Positions 50,316-61,161 of a stretch of 64,000 bases of DNA are shown in pieces. The position numbers were made by a program, and so were the translations under genes. Within the stretch, counting starts at the first letter, position 1. The number at the start of each line of letters is the position of its first letter. Below the pieces are notes generated by a model. The model saw nothing but the letters and a program-made list of their open reading frames with translations, was not told where the DNA came from and did no database searches. Source of the stretch: CAIKZZ01 sp035604595 (GTDB taxonomy: Bacteria; Pseudomonadota; Gammaproteobacteria; Steroidobacterales; Steroidobacteraceae); contig DATNIE010000032.1 in assembly GCA_035604595.1 (NCBI GenBank), forward strand, positions 1-64,000, written 5' to 3'.

Positions 50316-52901
50316 TCAGAACTTCTGCCCGAACTTGAGTGCGATCGTGCGTGGCTGCGCCGGGATGATGTACGGCTGCGCGCACACGGGCACCCCCGCT
50401 CCAGTGACCACGGTGCACTGGACAAAGCGCGTGAGCTCGGCCCGGCGGTCGGCGACGTTGGTCACGACCAGCTGCCACAGACTCCCGCTCTTCTCCATCC
50501 CGGCAGACAGGTCAAACAGGGCGTATGCCGGCTGCATGCCGACGACCTCCGTATTCACGACCTGCAGCTGCGGCGCCGTCTTGTCCTGGTAGATGAGCGA
50601 GGCCTGGACGTTTGGTTGCCAACCGTCCATCTCCGCGAACGTGTAGCGCGCCACGGCGTTGGCCTTGAACTTCGGAGTCACGGGCAGATTCGTGCCGGCG
50701 GGCGCGATTGGCGCATACGGCGTCGGCCTACCCAATCCGGCGCTCGGCGGGCACGGATTTGACGTGATCGCCTGCCCCGTCACCGGATCTGTCGCATTGC
50801 AGTAGTTCTGCAACAGCACCGGATCGAGCAGCGTGAAACTCGTGGACAGCAACAGGTTATTGGTCGCGGACCATTGCAGCTCGGACTCGAGGCCCTTGAT
50901 GCGCGCGTTGCCGCCGTTCTCGATGATCGTCACGCTGTGGGGCCCGAGGAACGAGAACTGAAAGTTCTGCCAGTCCTCCCAGAACAGCGAGCCGTTCCAG
51001 CGCAAGCGGTGGCCGAGCCACTGCGTCTTCCACCCCATCTCGTAGTTCGTCAAGAAGTCGGGCTGGTAGGGCCCAATCGTCGGGTCCGAGGTGCGGTTGA
51101 CGCCGCCGGGCCGGAAGCCCTTGGAGTAGGTCGCGTAGAGCAGCTTGTCGGGGTCGATCTTGTAGGTCAGGTTATATCGCGGGACGTGGCCTTTCGCCGT
51201 CACCCGCTTGTCGAGGTCCGTGCACGGCGAGCCGATGCTGATGGTTGGCTCAAAGCAATTGCCCTGGCCATACGACGGCAAGTAGGCGGTCGAGTACCCG
51301 TAGAACCCCTGCAAGGTATTGTCCGACACGAAGTACCGCTCGCCGACGCTCACGGACCACTGTGGGTCGATGTCCCACGTCACCTGCGCGAAGGCCGCCC
51401 GGTCACGGTCGACCCGCTGCTCGTCGGTGAGCCAAATCGTGTTCGGCAGTCCCGGGATTGACAGGCTGTCAGCGAAGCCGTTGGGATTGTCCTGGAACGG
51501 GATGCCCTCGTAGCCAGGCATCTGGTATTGCTCCCAGATGTCGTGCAGCTGGCGCTCGACGAACAGGCCGACGGTCGCCTTGACCGGCAGGTCCTTCGGC
51601 GTCGAGACCCGCAGCTCGTGGCTGAACTTCTGGAAGTAGCCGTGGGAGAGCACGAGCTCCTGCGGCATGATCGTCTGGCCGTTGCTGCCCACCCAGAACG
51701 CGCCCGATCCGTAGACTTTGTCGTAGAAGTACGAGTAGTCGCTGTAGTCCGCGACCGTGTGCGTCGTGCGCTTCATGAACGCGCCTGCGTACACGATGTC
51801 GAAGTTGCTGACCTTGCCTTCGACCGTCAGTGCCGCCTGCCCCCAGTTGTCTTCCGAGCTCTCCGGCCCGAAATGCGCGAGCTCCAGATCGCCGACCACC
51901 GGGTCGTAGCCGAAAAAGCCCTCGGTCGTGACCGACTGCCCCATGAAGGTCGGCGTCACGGTCCAGTTATCACCCAGATTGAGTTTCAACGCCGCGCGGC
52001 CGCCCTTGACGTCGACGGTGTTGTAGTCGCTGGCGACATTCGCGGCATTGCTGATCGCACCGGCACCGATTGTGCCAAGGCCGCCGTTATCCGCGTTCCA
52101 GGTAGGGAAGGTGCGCACGCCGTTGATGATGCCGGCCGCGGCATTGGTGCCGGCGACGTTGCTGATGTAGCCAGCATCGTGCTCGTCGAAGGCGACCAGG
52201 CGGATTGCCGCAATGGGCGACAGCGGGAGATTCACGAAGCCCTCAGCCTCCCAGCCGACACCGCCGTGGTCCACCGAGTTGACGCCGAGGTCGTAGCCTG
52301 CCTCGAACTTGGTCGGGTCGGGCTTGTTGGTGATGATGCGGATCGTGCCCGACTGCGAGCTCGCGCCATAGAGAGTGCCCTGCGGGCCTTCCAGGACCTC
52401 GACCCGGGCGATGTCATAGATGTGAACGTCGACGGTGCCGTCGATCGTCGTCACCGGCTGCTCGTCGAGATAGGTGCCGACGCTCGGCTGCGAGCCCGAG
52501 TGGTTGCCGTCACCGCCGCTGACGACGCCCCGCATGTAGATGTGCGTCTCGCCCGGCTGGCCGTTGCCACCCTGGCCCTGGCCGCGGACGTAGGACACGC
52601 TCGGCAGGTACTTGACGTAGTCGTCGAGGTTGGTGATGTGCAGTTCCTCGAGCTTCTCAGTGCCAAGCGCAATGATGGCGACCGGAACGTCCTGCAGATT
52701 CTCCGAGCGCTTCTGTGCGGTGACGACGACCTCTTCGAGGGCGCCGGCCGGCTGAGCCTGCTGGGCCTGCGCCGCGGGCACGCCGGCGAGGATCGCCGAG
52801 ATGGCCGACGCGAGCGGTGCGTGGCGCAGTACGTGACGGCCGCGCGTGCGGGTGGCGTCCAGGCCTTCACGCCTGGCGGTGTTCAGTCGACTACGGGTCA
52901 T
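50316..52901 (-). CDS. TonB-dependent outer-membrane receptor (copy 2)
   Basis: An 861-residue receptor. A signal peptide of roughly 47 residues, with a long basic n-region, ends in GVPAAQAQ. The TonB box region is ALEEVVVTAQKRSENLQ. The plug has LDDYVKYLPSVSY and VEVLEGPQGTLYGASSQSG; the barrel contains YATYSKGFRPGGVNR and ends in ALKFGQKF with a terminal Phe, as needed for outer-membrane insertion. ATG 52901 has AGGGGAG upstream. It starts 16 bases after the TPR-sulfotransferase stop, so both are cotranscribed. It is distinct from the receptor at 23299. Substrate unknown. Confidence 0.93.
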   Translation of the reverse strand: MTRSRLNTARREGLDATRTRGRHVLRHAPLASAISAILAGVPAAQAQQAQPAGALEEVVVTAQKRSENLQDVPVAIIALGTEKLEELHITNLDDYVKYLPSVSYVRGQGQGGNGQPGETHIYMRGVVSGGDGNHSGSQPSVGTYLDEQPVTTIDGTVDVHIYDIARVEVLEGPQGTLYGASSQSGTIRIITNKPDPTKFEAGYDLGVNSVDHGGVGWEAEGFVNLPLSPIAAIRLVAFDEHDAGYISNVAGTNAAAGIINGVRTFPTWNADNGGLGTIGAGAISNAANVASDYNTVDVKGGRAALKLNLGDNWTVTPTFMGQSVTTEGFFGYDPVVGDLELAHFGPESSEDNWGQAALTVEGKVSNFDIVYAGAFMKRTTHTVADYSDYSYFYDKVYGSGAFWVGSNGQTIMPQELVLSHGYFQKFSHELRVSTPKDLPVKATVGLFVERQLHDIWEQYQMPGYEGIPFQDNPNGFADSLSIPGLPNTIWLTDEQRVDRDRAAFAQVTWDIDPQWSVSVGERYFVSDNTLQGFYGYSTAYLPSYGQGNCFEPTISIGSPCTDLDKRVTAKGHVPRYNLTYKIDPDKLLYATYSKGFRPGGVNRTSDPTIGPYQPDFLTNYEMGWKTQWLGHRLRWNGSLFWEDWQNFQFSFLGPHSVTIIENGGNARIKGLESELQWSATNNLLLSTSFTLLDPVLLQNYCNATDPVTGQAITSNPCPPSAGLGRPTPYAPIAPAGTNLPVTPKFKANAVARYTFAEMDGWQPNVQASLIYQDKTAPQLQVVNTEVVGMQPAYALFDLSAGMEKSGSLWQLVVTNVADRRAELTRFVQCTVVTGAGVPVCAQPYIIPAQPRTIALKFGQKF

Positions 52902-52917
52902 GTCGTCGCTCCCCTGC

Positions 52918-54981
52918 TCACTGAGTGATGATGTGTGGACCACTTGCAAAATCACTGGACGCTGCGAAATGCGGGACATCCGGATAGCACTCGAGCACCG
53001 GGCCCAGCGCCTGCTTCAGCGGGCCGAGCCACGGGTCGTAGTGCCGCCAGTGGTCCACGCCCTCCCGGAAAATGGGTTGCCTCACCTGCTCCGAACTCGC
53101 GGTGCGCACGGCGCGCTCGTTCTCGTAGAACCTGAGGCAGGCCTCGTCGAACGGCAGCCCGCAGTAGGCGAGCAGCCGGCGGACTTCCCGCTCGGTGTCC
53201 TCGATCATGGTCTCGTAGAACACCCGGTGCACGCGGCCGGGCAGCACGGCGTCGAAATGGGCCATCAGCTCGACATAGTCGCGGTAGTAGCGGCCGAGGT
53301 CCGTGAGGTCGTAGGAGAAGCTCTGGCCGCGCGCGAAGTGCTGCTTGAAGTTAGACAGGCAGCAGCCTAGCGGATGACGCCGGGCATCGATGATCCGGGC
53401 GTTCGGCACGATCAGCTGGATCAGGCCCAGGTACAGGAAGTTGTTCGGCATCTTGTCGATGAAGAACGGAGCGGCAGTCTTGCGCTGCACGCGGGTCTCG
53501 GCGATGTAGCGCTCGCCGAGCGCCGTGCGCTCCGCAGGCGTCAGCGCCGCAACGGCCTGCAGGTAGCGGGGCTCCTCGTCGCGCGGCCCACGGCTGCCGA
53601 GCTCGCGCGCGATGCCCGGGATATCGGGCAGCTCCATCGTGCCCTCGACGAGCGGATGGCTCGCGAGAATCTGCTCGAGCAGCGTCGAGCCCGAGCGCGG
53701 CATCCCCACGATGAAGATCGGATCCGGCGCCTGCGCCCCGGCGCCCGCCCGTGCCGCGAAAAACTCTGCCGTGAACAGCTGCTTCGACCGGCGAACGTAA
53801 GTCGTCGTCTCGTCGGCATCGTACGGAATCAGGCGCCGGCGGATGGTGCTGCCCGCCGCGTACCAGGCGAACGACTCCTGGTACGACGCTGCATCCTCGA
53901 GCGCCTTGCCGAGCGCGAACTCGAAGTGCAGGCGATCCTCGTCGGTCAGGTCGTTGCGTGCGAGCGCCGAGCGGATCGCCGCGACGTCCGCGTCCGAGAA
54001 CCGGAACGTCTTGAGATTGGCGAGGCTCCAGTACGCCTCGCCCAGCGTCGGCTCGAGCGCGATCGCGCGGCGGTAGGCGCCGACGCTGTCGTCCTGCCGG
54101 CCGGCCGTCTTCAGCGAATGGCCGTAGCTCATCCAGATCTTCGGCTGCTGCGGATAGTCCTTGAGTGCCGCCTCGTAGACCTTGATCGAGCCGGCGTACT
54201 CGCCGAGGTTCACCAGGATCGCCGCCTGCAGGTTCCGGTATCCCGGATTGCGGGGCTCCTTGGCGAGCAGCCGCTCGATCTGCGGCAGCGCTGCCGCGGC
54301 CTTCATCTGCTTGTTCAACACGACCGCGTAGTTGTGCCGCGCGGCATCGAAGCTCGGCGCACGCGCGAGGCACTCGGCAAGGAGCGTCTCCGCGTCGCGA
54401 TAGCGCCGCAGCCGCGCCGCGACTTCGGCCAGCATGCGCAGTGCCGCAACGTCCGTCGGATGCTGCTTGAGGTGGGCGCGCAACCGCGCCTCGGCCACCG
54501 GCAGCTTGTTCTCGACGAGGGCCGCCGCGGCTTCCATCAGCCGCGGGTCGCGGGTCGCCGCCCTGATATAGCGGGCGCGGGCCTGATCGGCCCCCGCCGC
54601 ATCGCCGATGACCTCGAGCATGTCTGCGAGCAGCAGCCAGGCATCCGGGAGATCCGGTTTCAGCTGCACGGTGCGCGTCAGCGCAGCGACCGCTTCGGTC
54701 CCGCGGCCGGCTTCACCGAGCGCGATGCCGAGCTCGAGCTGCACGGCCGCCGAACGCGGTTGCTCGCGAGCGAGAGGCTCGAGTACCTCCAGCGCCGCCT
54801 GCGTGTGGCCGGCGAGTCGGTGTGCCTGCCCGACAATGAGACGGGCGTGCGGGTGACCGGGCACGGCCTTCAGGATTTCGCCGGCCTGCTCGGCGGCGAG
54901 CGCGGGCTCCTTGGTCAGCAGCCGCCCGGCGTGGGCGAGCGCAACGTCGAGCGTTCCGACCGGCTCCGAGGCACTGCTCAA
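52918..54981 (-). CDS. TPR-repeat protein with C-terminal sulfotransferase domain
   Basis: A 687-residue two-part protein. Residues 1-380 contain about nine to ten tetratricopeptide repeats (for example RQDDSVGAYRRAIALEPTLG). Residues about 410-660 are a sulfotransferase domain with the PAPS 5-phosphosulfate loop IFIVGMPRSGSTLLEQIL and the later RHPLGCCLSNFKQHF segment, which matches the 3-phosphate motif. The start must be TTG 54981: no ATG or GTG precedes the first repeat in this frame. A six-codon reading frame (ATG CGT GGG ... TGA) overlaps this TTG in another frame. It leads the operon with the TonB receptor. Genes of this kind often neighbour TonB receptors in related bacteria; the acceptor of the sulfo group is unknown. 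Confidence 0.88.
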   Translation of the reverse strand: MSSASEPVGTLDVALAHAGRLLTKEPALAAEQAGEILKAVPGHPHARLIVGQAHRLAGHTQAALEVLEPLAREQPRSAAVQLELGIALGEAGRGTEAVAALTRTVQLKPDLPDAWLLLADMLEVIGDAAGADQARARYIRAATRDPRLMEAAAALVENKLPVAEARLRAHLKQHPTDVAALRMLAEVAARLRRYRDAETLLAECLARAPSFDAARHNYAVVLNKQMKAAAALPQIERLLAKEPRNPGYRNLQAAILVNLGEYAGSIKVYEAALKDYPQQPKIWMSYGHSLKTAGRQDDSVGAYRRAIALEPTLGEAYWSLANLKTFRFSDADVAAIRSALARNDLTDEDRLHFEFALGKALEDAASYQESFAWYAAGSTIRRRLIPYDADETTTYVRRSKQLFTAEFFAARAGAGAQAPDPIFIVGMPRSGSTLLEQILASHPLVEGTMELPDIPGIARELGSRGPRDEEPRYLQAVAALTPAERTALGERYIAETRVQRKTAAPFFIDKMPNNFLYLGLIQLIVPNARIIDARRHPLGCCLSNFKQHFARGQSFSYDLTDLGRYYRDYVELMAHFDAVLPGRVHRVFYETMIEDTEREVRRLLAYCGLPFDEACLRFYENERAVRTASSEQVRQPIFREGVDHWRHYDPWLGPLKQALGPVLECYPDVPHFAASSDFASGPHIITQ

Positions 54982-55305
54982 AATGAATCCCCACGCATTT
55001 CTTTGAATCGCGATTACCGATAAGAAACCCGCGCGGCCCGATTGTCAAATCCGCCACATGTTGGATTTACGCCGCAGGTCGAGGGAAAAGTGCCCTCGTC
55101 CGCGGCCCGCAGCCGCCGCGACTGCCCCGGCGCACCACCCATAACCCGTTGATCCGGGCCGTGGTCTCGTCGGCGCCCGGATCCTGAGGCACCAGGCTCG
55201 CGCGCGCCTTACGGGTGGCGCGAGCGGCCCGGTGGCGCGCCCGCACAGGGATTCTTGCAACAGCGCGCGCTCGACCCCGGCGGGACCGGTCGCGAAGCGC
55301 TGACG
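54982..55305. other. Intergenic region upstream of the sulfotransferase operon
   Basis: 324 bases without a convincing gene. The part next to 54982-55070 is relatively AT-rich and holds an inverted repeat (55047-55068), so it probably contains the promoter of the sulfotransferase-TonB operon. The rest is GC-rich, and short open frames in it are Arg/Ala-rich and look spurious. Confidence 0.5.
55047..55068. promoter_or_regulatory. Inverted repeat AAATCC-N10-GGATTT
   Basis: A perfect 6-bp inverted repeat with a 10-base spacer, about 65 bases upstream of the TTG start of the sulfotransferase gene. Position and base composition suit an operator. No matching copy was noticed elsewhere in the window. 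Confidence 0.4.
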
Positions 55306-56760
55306 TCAATGGCCCGCCTGCTGAGGGCGTGTCTCGTCAGGCCAGTCCGCCTCGGCGCCAGTCGCGCGCAACACCTTGCCGGGATTCATGATCCCGAGCG
55401 GGTCGAACACGGCTTTCACCGCCTGCATCAGCGCAATCCCGGTCGGCCCGACCCAGCTCTCGAGCGAAGTGCGCTTCTCGAGGCCGATCCCGTGCTCGGC
55501 CGAGAAACTGCCGCCGCCGGCGCGCAGACCTTCGTAGATCAGCGGCGCGATCTCCGAGTAGCGCTCGGTGATCGGCCGAGCGGCGTTGATGGTGACGTGG
55601 ATGTTGCCGTCGGCGAGATGGCCGACGACGTACACCTCGAGCTCTGCGTCGTGCCGGCCGATGCGCGCCTCGAGCGCCGAAAAGTAATCCGCGAGCGCGT
55701 CGATCGGAACGGAGACGTCGTACCACAGTCCGCCCGGCCTCACCCGGTCGACCGCCCAGTCCTCGCGAATGCGCCACAGGTCGCGCTCCTCCGCAGCGCT
55801 TTTCGGCACCAGCGCATCGCTGATCAGACCCGCCTCGCTCGTCGCGATCAGTGCCTCCTCGAGCGCTTCCGCGGCTGATCCACCGCTCCCGCCTGCGGCC
55901 GCGAGCAGCAGGCCAAAGGCCGCGGGTGAGGCGCTCGCGACCTGCGTGATGCCGAGCGAGCGGGCGGTCAGCGCGAGGTGGTTGCCCGACATGAGCTCTG
56001 CGGCGGTGAGGACAATCTCCGGTCGGGCCTCGACCGCGCGCATGACGGATATCGCCGCCTCGAGATCTGGGACGAGCACGAGGATCATCGTGCGCGGACC
56101 TGCCTGCGGTGCGAGCGCGAGCACGGCGCGAGTCACGATCCCGAGCGTACCCTCCGAGCCGATGAACAGCTGTCGTAGCGGGAGCCCCGCATTGTCCTTG
56201 CGGACGCGGGTGAGTTCCTCGAGCACCACGCCGCTCGCGAGTGCCACCTCAAGACCCAGCACCCGGTCGCGCATCGTCCCGTAGCGAAACGCTTCGATCC
56301 CTCCCGCATTCGTCGACACCATGCCGCCGATTGTCGCCGAGCTTCGTGCGCCGAGGTCGATCCCGGCCACCAGGCCGTGGGGAGCCAATGCCTCCTCTAG
56401 ACGCTCGAGCGTCACACCGGCCTCGACCGTCGCCGTGCGCGCGCCGGGGTTGACGGTCTCGATGCGGCTCATTCGTTCGAGCGATACGATCAGCTGGCCC
56501 GGTCGCGTGACCGCCCCGCCAGCGAGCCCGGTACGTCCGCCCTGCGGAACGACGCCGACCCGCGCGGCGTTGCAGAGAGCGAGTACCCCGGCGACCTCGG
56601 ACGTCTTCGCCGGCCGCGCCATCAGTCCCGCCTGCAGATTGTCGGGGTGGACGCCCGGATCTATGGTGCGAAGCTGATCGCCGTGGCGCACGCCGCCCTC
56701 GCCGACGATCTCGATCAGATGGGCGAGGAACTCGGGCGGGTAGGCGCTCGGGGGACTCAC
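55306..56760 (-). CDS. FAD-binding oxidase (glycolate/D-lactate/D-2-hydroxyglutarate dehydrogenase type)
   Basis: A 484-residue flavoprotein of the VAO family. The FAD-binding half has VVPQGGRTGLAGGAV, GARSSATIGGMVSTNAGG and GSEGTLGIVT. The C-terminal cap has VYVVGHLADGNIHVTI, whose histidines bind a metal in related enzymes, and ends with SAEHGIGLEKR and VFDPLGIMNPGKVL. It oxidises a 2-hydroxyacid, passing electrons to a quinone or ETF-like acceptor. The start GTG 56760 lies 13 bases after the ureohydrolase stop; the frame open upstream is inside that gene. Its substrate could be a hydroxyacid from the island, but general metabolism is equally possible. Confidence 0.92.
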   Translation of the reverse strand: MSPPSAYPPEFLAHLIEIVGEGGVRHGDQLRTIDPGVHPDNLQAGLMARPAKTSEVAGVLALCNAARVGVVPQGGRTGLAGGAVTRPGQLIVSLERMSRIETVNPGARTATVEAGVTLERLEEALAPHGLVAGIDLGARSSATIGGMVSTNAGGIEAFRYGTMRDRVLGLEVALASGVVLEELTRVRKDNAGLPLRQLFIGSEGTLGIVTRAVLALAPQAGPRTMILVLVPDLEAAISVMRAVEARPEIVLTAAELMSGNHLALTARSLGITQVASASPAAFGLLLAAAGGSGGSAAEALEEALIATSEAGLISDALVPKSAAEERDLWRIREDWAVDRVRPGGLWYDVSVPIDALADYFSALEARIGRHDAELEVYVVGHLADGNIHVTINAARPITERYSEIAPLIYEGLRAGGGSFSAEHGIGLEKRTSLESWVGPTGIALMQAVKAVFDPLGIMNPGKVLRATGAEADWPDETRPQQAGH

Positions 56761-56773
56761 CCGACCGGCCCCG

Positions 56774-57730
56774 TCACGCGGCCGGGCGGGCGCGGCGGCC
56801 CGCCCAGCTGGCACCGATCGTGGTCACGATCAGCCGCCCCGCCGTAATGCAACTGATCGCGTTCGCCGCATCGAAGCGTGGCGCAATCTCGACGATGTCC
56901 ATCCCGACGATGTGCTGGCGCCGCGCGAGGCGCACGAGCAGCGGGGCCACCTGTTCAAAGTAGAGCCCGCCCGGGGCGGGCGCCATCACCGCCGGCATCA
57001 CCGTGGGATCGAGGCCGTCGGCGTCGATCGTCAGGTACAGCGGCACGCGCTCCGGTATCGCCGACACGACCGGGTCGATGCCCTTGTCGTGCACCTGCGC
57101 GGCGGTAAACAGGCGCGAGCCATAGGCCTGTGCGGCGAGCACCTCGCCCCGGCGCGCGCTGCCGGCGGACCGAAGCCCGATCTGAGTCATGCCGGCGATC
57201 CAGGGCTTCTCGCTCGCCCGGCGCAGCGGGCTCGAGTAGCCGCGCCGGACGCCGCCGACTTCCTCGCGCCAATCGAGGTGGGCATCGATGTGCACGATGT
57301 GGACGGGAGTCCCGAGCACCTCGAGCGCATCGAGGACCGGGATCGTCACTCCGTGGTCGCCGCCGAGCACGACCAGCTGGGCACCGGCGCCGAACAGCGT
57401 CGCTGCGTAGCCCCGCACGCGCGCCGAGTAGCTGTCGTAATCCTCCTCCCCGCGCACTGCGTTGCCGCAGTCGACACAGCGTCCGGGCAGGATCGAGGCG
57501 AGATCCGACCCTAGGTCGAAGTCCCAGTGCCTGCCGTTGCCGTAACTGAACATCGCGGACTGCCGGCGCACCGCATCGGGTGCGCGCGTCTGGTCGTTCG
57601 GCTGCTCGTCGTCGGGATAGGGCTCGCTGTGGGTGATCCCGAGCAGTGCGACGTCCGCCTGCCAGGCTGCCGGATCCAGCACGACGGGCCAGTCGATGAA
57701 CGGCCACTCGGGATGCGAGGTCGGCTGCAT
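56774..57730 (-). CDS. Ureohydrolase (agmatinase/guanidinobutyrase-like)
   Basis: A 318-residue arginase-fold enzyme. Six manganese ligands are present: H126 (LGGDHGVT), D149, H151, D153 (HIDAHLDWRE), D236 and D238 (LTIDADGLDP). The family cuts a guanidino group to urea and an amine: agmatine, 4-guanidinobutyrate, 3-guanidinopropionate or similar. The local AruH/AruI-like pair makes guanidinobutyraldehyde, so guanidinobutyrase is attractive, but the gene is 26 kb away. The stretch MPAVMAPAPGGL deviates from the usual PGT/PGV, hinting at a changed substrate pocket. It is divergent from ispG and cotranscribed with the FAD oxidase. ATG 57730 has GGAG upstream. Confidence 0.9.
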   Translation of the reverse strand: MQPTSHPEWPFIDWPVVLDPAAWQADVALLGITHSEPYPDDEQPNDQTRAPDAVRRQSAMFSYGNGRHWDFDLGSDLASILPGRCVDCGNAVRGEEDYDSYSARVRGYAATLFGAGAQLVVLGGDHGVTIPVLDALEVLGTPVHIVHIDAHLDWREEVGGVRRGYSSPLRRASEKPWIAGMTQIGLRSAGSARRGEVLAAQAYGSRLFTAAQVHDKGIDPVVSAIPERVPLYLTIDADGLDPTVMPAVMAPAPGGLYFEQVAPLLVRLARRQHIVGMDIVEIAPRFDAANAISCITAGRLIVTTIGASWAGRRARPAA

Positions 57731-57832
57731 CGGATGGGCTCCGCAACGCTCGTCGCATCATACCGCCCTCGCCGTCCGCGGGCGGACACCGCGTGGGGTA
57801 AAATCCCGCCCTCCCAACGCTCTGGTCGCACG

Positions 57833-59061
<1,229 letters not shown>

Positions 59062-59065
<4 letters not shown>

Positions 59066-59403
59066 CGCAGAACGACGAGCGGCTGGCGGACAGGCGGTGC
59101 GTGCCCTGCGAGGGCGGAGTGAAACCGTATGCGGCGAGCGAGGCGCGTTCCCAGCTCGCGCGGCTGGACCCGGCCTGGCGGCTCGATGAGGCTGCGAGCG
59201 AGATCGGGCGCGAGTTCCGCTTCAAGGATTTCTACCGCGTGATGAGCTTCGTCAACGCGATCGCGCACATCGCCAATACCGAGGACCACCACCCGGACCT
59301 CGAGCTCGGCTACAGCTACTGCCGGGTGCGCTACTCGACCCACGCGATCCGGGGGCTGTCGGAGAATGACTTCATCTGCGCGGCCAAGATCGACCGGCTC
59401 TAG
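59062..59403 (+). CDS. phhB: Pterin-4a-carbinolamine dehydratase
   Basis: A 113-residue protein of standard length. The active-site segment is EDHHPDLELGYSYCRV (H76, H77, P78) with H94 in YSTHAIRGLSENDF. It dehydrates 4a-hydroxytetrahydrobiopterin, recycling the cofactor of aromatic amino acid hydroxylases; in some bacteria it also helps folate-type metabolism. No phenylalanine hydroxylase gene is in the window. The ATG overlaps the ispG stop, an uncommon partner for this gene. It is convergent with the membrane protein gene 16 bases away. Confidence 0.95.
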
Positions 59404-59419
59404 CCTGGACGCTGCAGTG

Positions 59420-59965
59420 TCAGGCGCTCGCGCCGGGGCGCGCCGGTAGCGGCCGCAGCCGGCTCGCGACGTGCACGCGCCACGCCCCATACGCCCCGAG
59501 CAGCATGCCGAAGAAGAATAGCGTGCCGGCTGACGAGAGCGCCTGGAACAGGGGATCTAGATACTGGGCCTTGCGGGCCGCGAGGCTGACGAGCTCGTGG
59601 GTGATGCGCTCCGTGCCCGGGGCGGAGCGGGCGAGCGCGCGCTGCTGGGCCGCGTAGCGGTCGGCAAGCAGGGTCGGTCGCAGCACGGCGAACAGCACGT
59701 AGGCCCCGAGCCCGGTCGTGAGGCTGACGGTTGCGGCGATGATCGTCGCGCACTGCATCCGCTCCCGGAACCCCGCGCCCGGCCGCGCGCTTGCCCCGAG
59801 CCCGAGCTGCACGGCGAGCAGTCCCGCGGCGAGCGCACCAAAGTCCGCGAGCCGGCCTCCCGGCGCGGCGCCCAGCAGCGGGGGCGCGATCAGGATGAGG
59901 CTCGCGACAATGCCGCCGCCGAGGCCCCAGGCAAGGGACAGCCGCACCGGCGGGCCTGCGCTCAC
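59420..59965 (-). CDS. Uncharacterised four-helix membrane protein
   Basis: A 181-residue protein I do not recognise. Four hydrophobic segments are visible: around 9-31 (LAWGLGGGIVASLILIAPP), 40-58, 73-95 (TIIAATVSLTTGLGAYVLF) and 142-164 (SSAGTLFFFGMLLGAYGAW). The loop between the third and fourth is hydrophilic (ADRYAAQQRALARS). The layout resembles small DUF4199-like proteins. The ATG overlaps the ubiI stop (ATGA), so it is the last gene of the pepP-ubiH-ubiI operon. Confidence 0.75.
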   Translation of the reverse strand: MSAGPPVRLSLAWGLGGGIVASLILIAPPLLGAAPGGRLADFGALAAGLLAVQLGLGASARPGAGFRERMQCATIIAATVSLTTGLGAYVLFAVLRPTLLADRYAAQQRALARSAPGTERITHELVSLAARKAQYLDPLFQALSSAGTLFFFGMLLGAYGAWRVHVASRLRPLPARPGASA

Positions 59966-61161
59966 GCGCCGAGCGCACGCGCGATGAAGAAGCGTTTCAG
60001 CGACCCCGCCCGGTTCACGAGCCCAAGCCCCGTGCGGCGCACGCGGCCGATGGCGGCATGCTCGTCAGCGAACAGGCGCCACAGACCGTCGAGCGCCGCA
60101 CCCATCAGCACATTGTCGGCACGACGCGCCCGTCCGTAGCGACCGAGCGTGCGCGGATCGCCCAGGTCCTCGCCGCGGGCGAGCGAAGCGCCGATCTCGG
60201 CGGCGAGCGCGGCAGCGTCGCGAAATCCCTGGTTGACGCCCTGTCCTGCCAGCGGGTGCACCGTGTGCGCCGCATCACCCACTAAGGCGAGCCGGGTGGC
60301 GACGTAGCGGTCCGCCTGGAACCGCCGCAACGCAAAGCGTGCGCGGGGACCCACAGCCTTGAGCTCTCCCAGCACTCCATCGCTCGCGTGCGTGACTGCG
60401 GCACCGAACGCGGCCTCGTCCATCGCGACGAGCCCCGCCGCCTGCTCCGGCGTCGTCGACCAGACGAGCGATACGCGGCCATCCGCGACCGGTAAGAGCG
60501 CGATCGGGCCACTTGGCAGGAACCTCTGGCGCGCCGCAAACCCGTGACCCAGCGCCGGTGTCAGGTGTGCGACGACCGCTTCCTGGGGGTACGCCGTACC
60601 GCGACCGTCCAGCCCCGCGAAACCACGGAGCTTCGAGTCGGCACCGTCGGATGCGACCACGAGTCCGGTTGCAATCCGGCGCTCATCGAGCGTCACCCAC
60701 GCAGCGTCCGCTCCGAGCTCGAGTCCGCTCACCGGCGTCGTGAGCAGCACCGCTCCCGCAGCGACCGCCCGCTCGATGAGCGAGGCAGCCACCGCGCGAT
60801 TCTCCGCGATGTGGCCGAGGTCGGGCTCGCCGGCCTCGGCCGCGTCGAAAATCAGCGTATCGGGACCATCCACCGGGGCGGCGCTGTCCCAGACAATCAT
60901 CCGCTCGTACGCGCACGGCTGCCGCGCGAGGATCCTCGGCCAGGCGCCGACCGCCGTGAGTACGTTTCGTGCCGCGTGCGACAGCGCCGAGACGCGAATG
61001 TCGAGCGGCTCCTCCGGCCGTGGGGGCGTCGCGGGCTTCGGCTCGATCAGCGCGACTGTCAGCGTCGCGGTCGCCGGCGCGGTCACGAGCAGCGCCGCGA
61101 CCGCAGCCCCGACCATGCCGCCCCCGGCGATGACGACGTCGAAGTCCCGGCGCGCGCTCAT
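59962..61161 (-). CDS. ubiI: Ubiquinone biosynthesis FAD monooxygenase, UbiI-like
   Basis: A 399-residue flavin monooxygenase. FDVVIAGGGMVGAAVAALL binds FAD, DIRVSALSHAA is the second motif, and GDAAHTVHPLAGQGVNQGFRDA is the third. It is expected to hydroxylate the ring of the ubiquinone precursor (C5 position in E. coli UbiI). Placement directly after ubiH and pepP matches the gene order in Gammaproteobacteria. The ATG overlaps the ubiH stop (ATGA). It could also be named UbiF/UbiM; the name rests mainly on gene order. Confidence 0.88.
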   Translation of the reverse strand: MSARRDFDVVIAGGGMVGAAVAALLVTAPATATLTVALIEPKPATPPRPEEPLDIRVSALSHAARNVLTAVGAWPRILARQPCAYERMIVWDSAAPVDGPDTLIFDAAEAGEPDLGHIAENRAVAASLIERAVAAGAVLLTTPVSGLELGADAAWVTLDERRIATGLVVASDGADSKLRGFAGLDGRGTAYPQEAVVAHLTPALGHGFAARQRFLPSGPIALLPVADGRVSLVWSTTPEQAAGLVAMDEAAFGAAVTHASDGVLGELKAVGPRARFALRRFQADRYVATRLALVGDAAHTVHPLAGQGVNQGFRDAAALAAEIGASLARGEDLGDPRTLGRYGRARRADNVLMGAALDGLWRLFADEHAAIGRVRRTGLGLVNRAGSLKRFFIARALGA

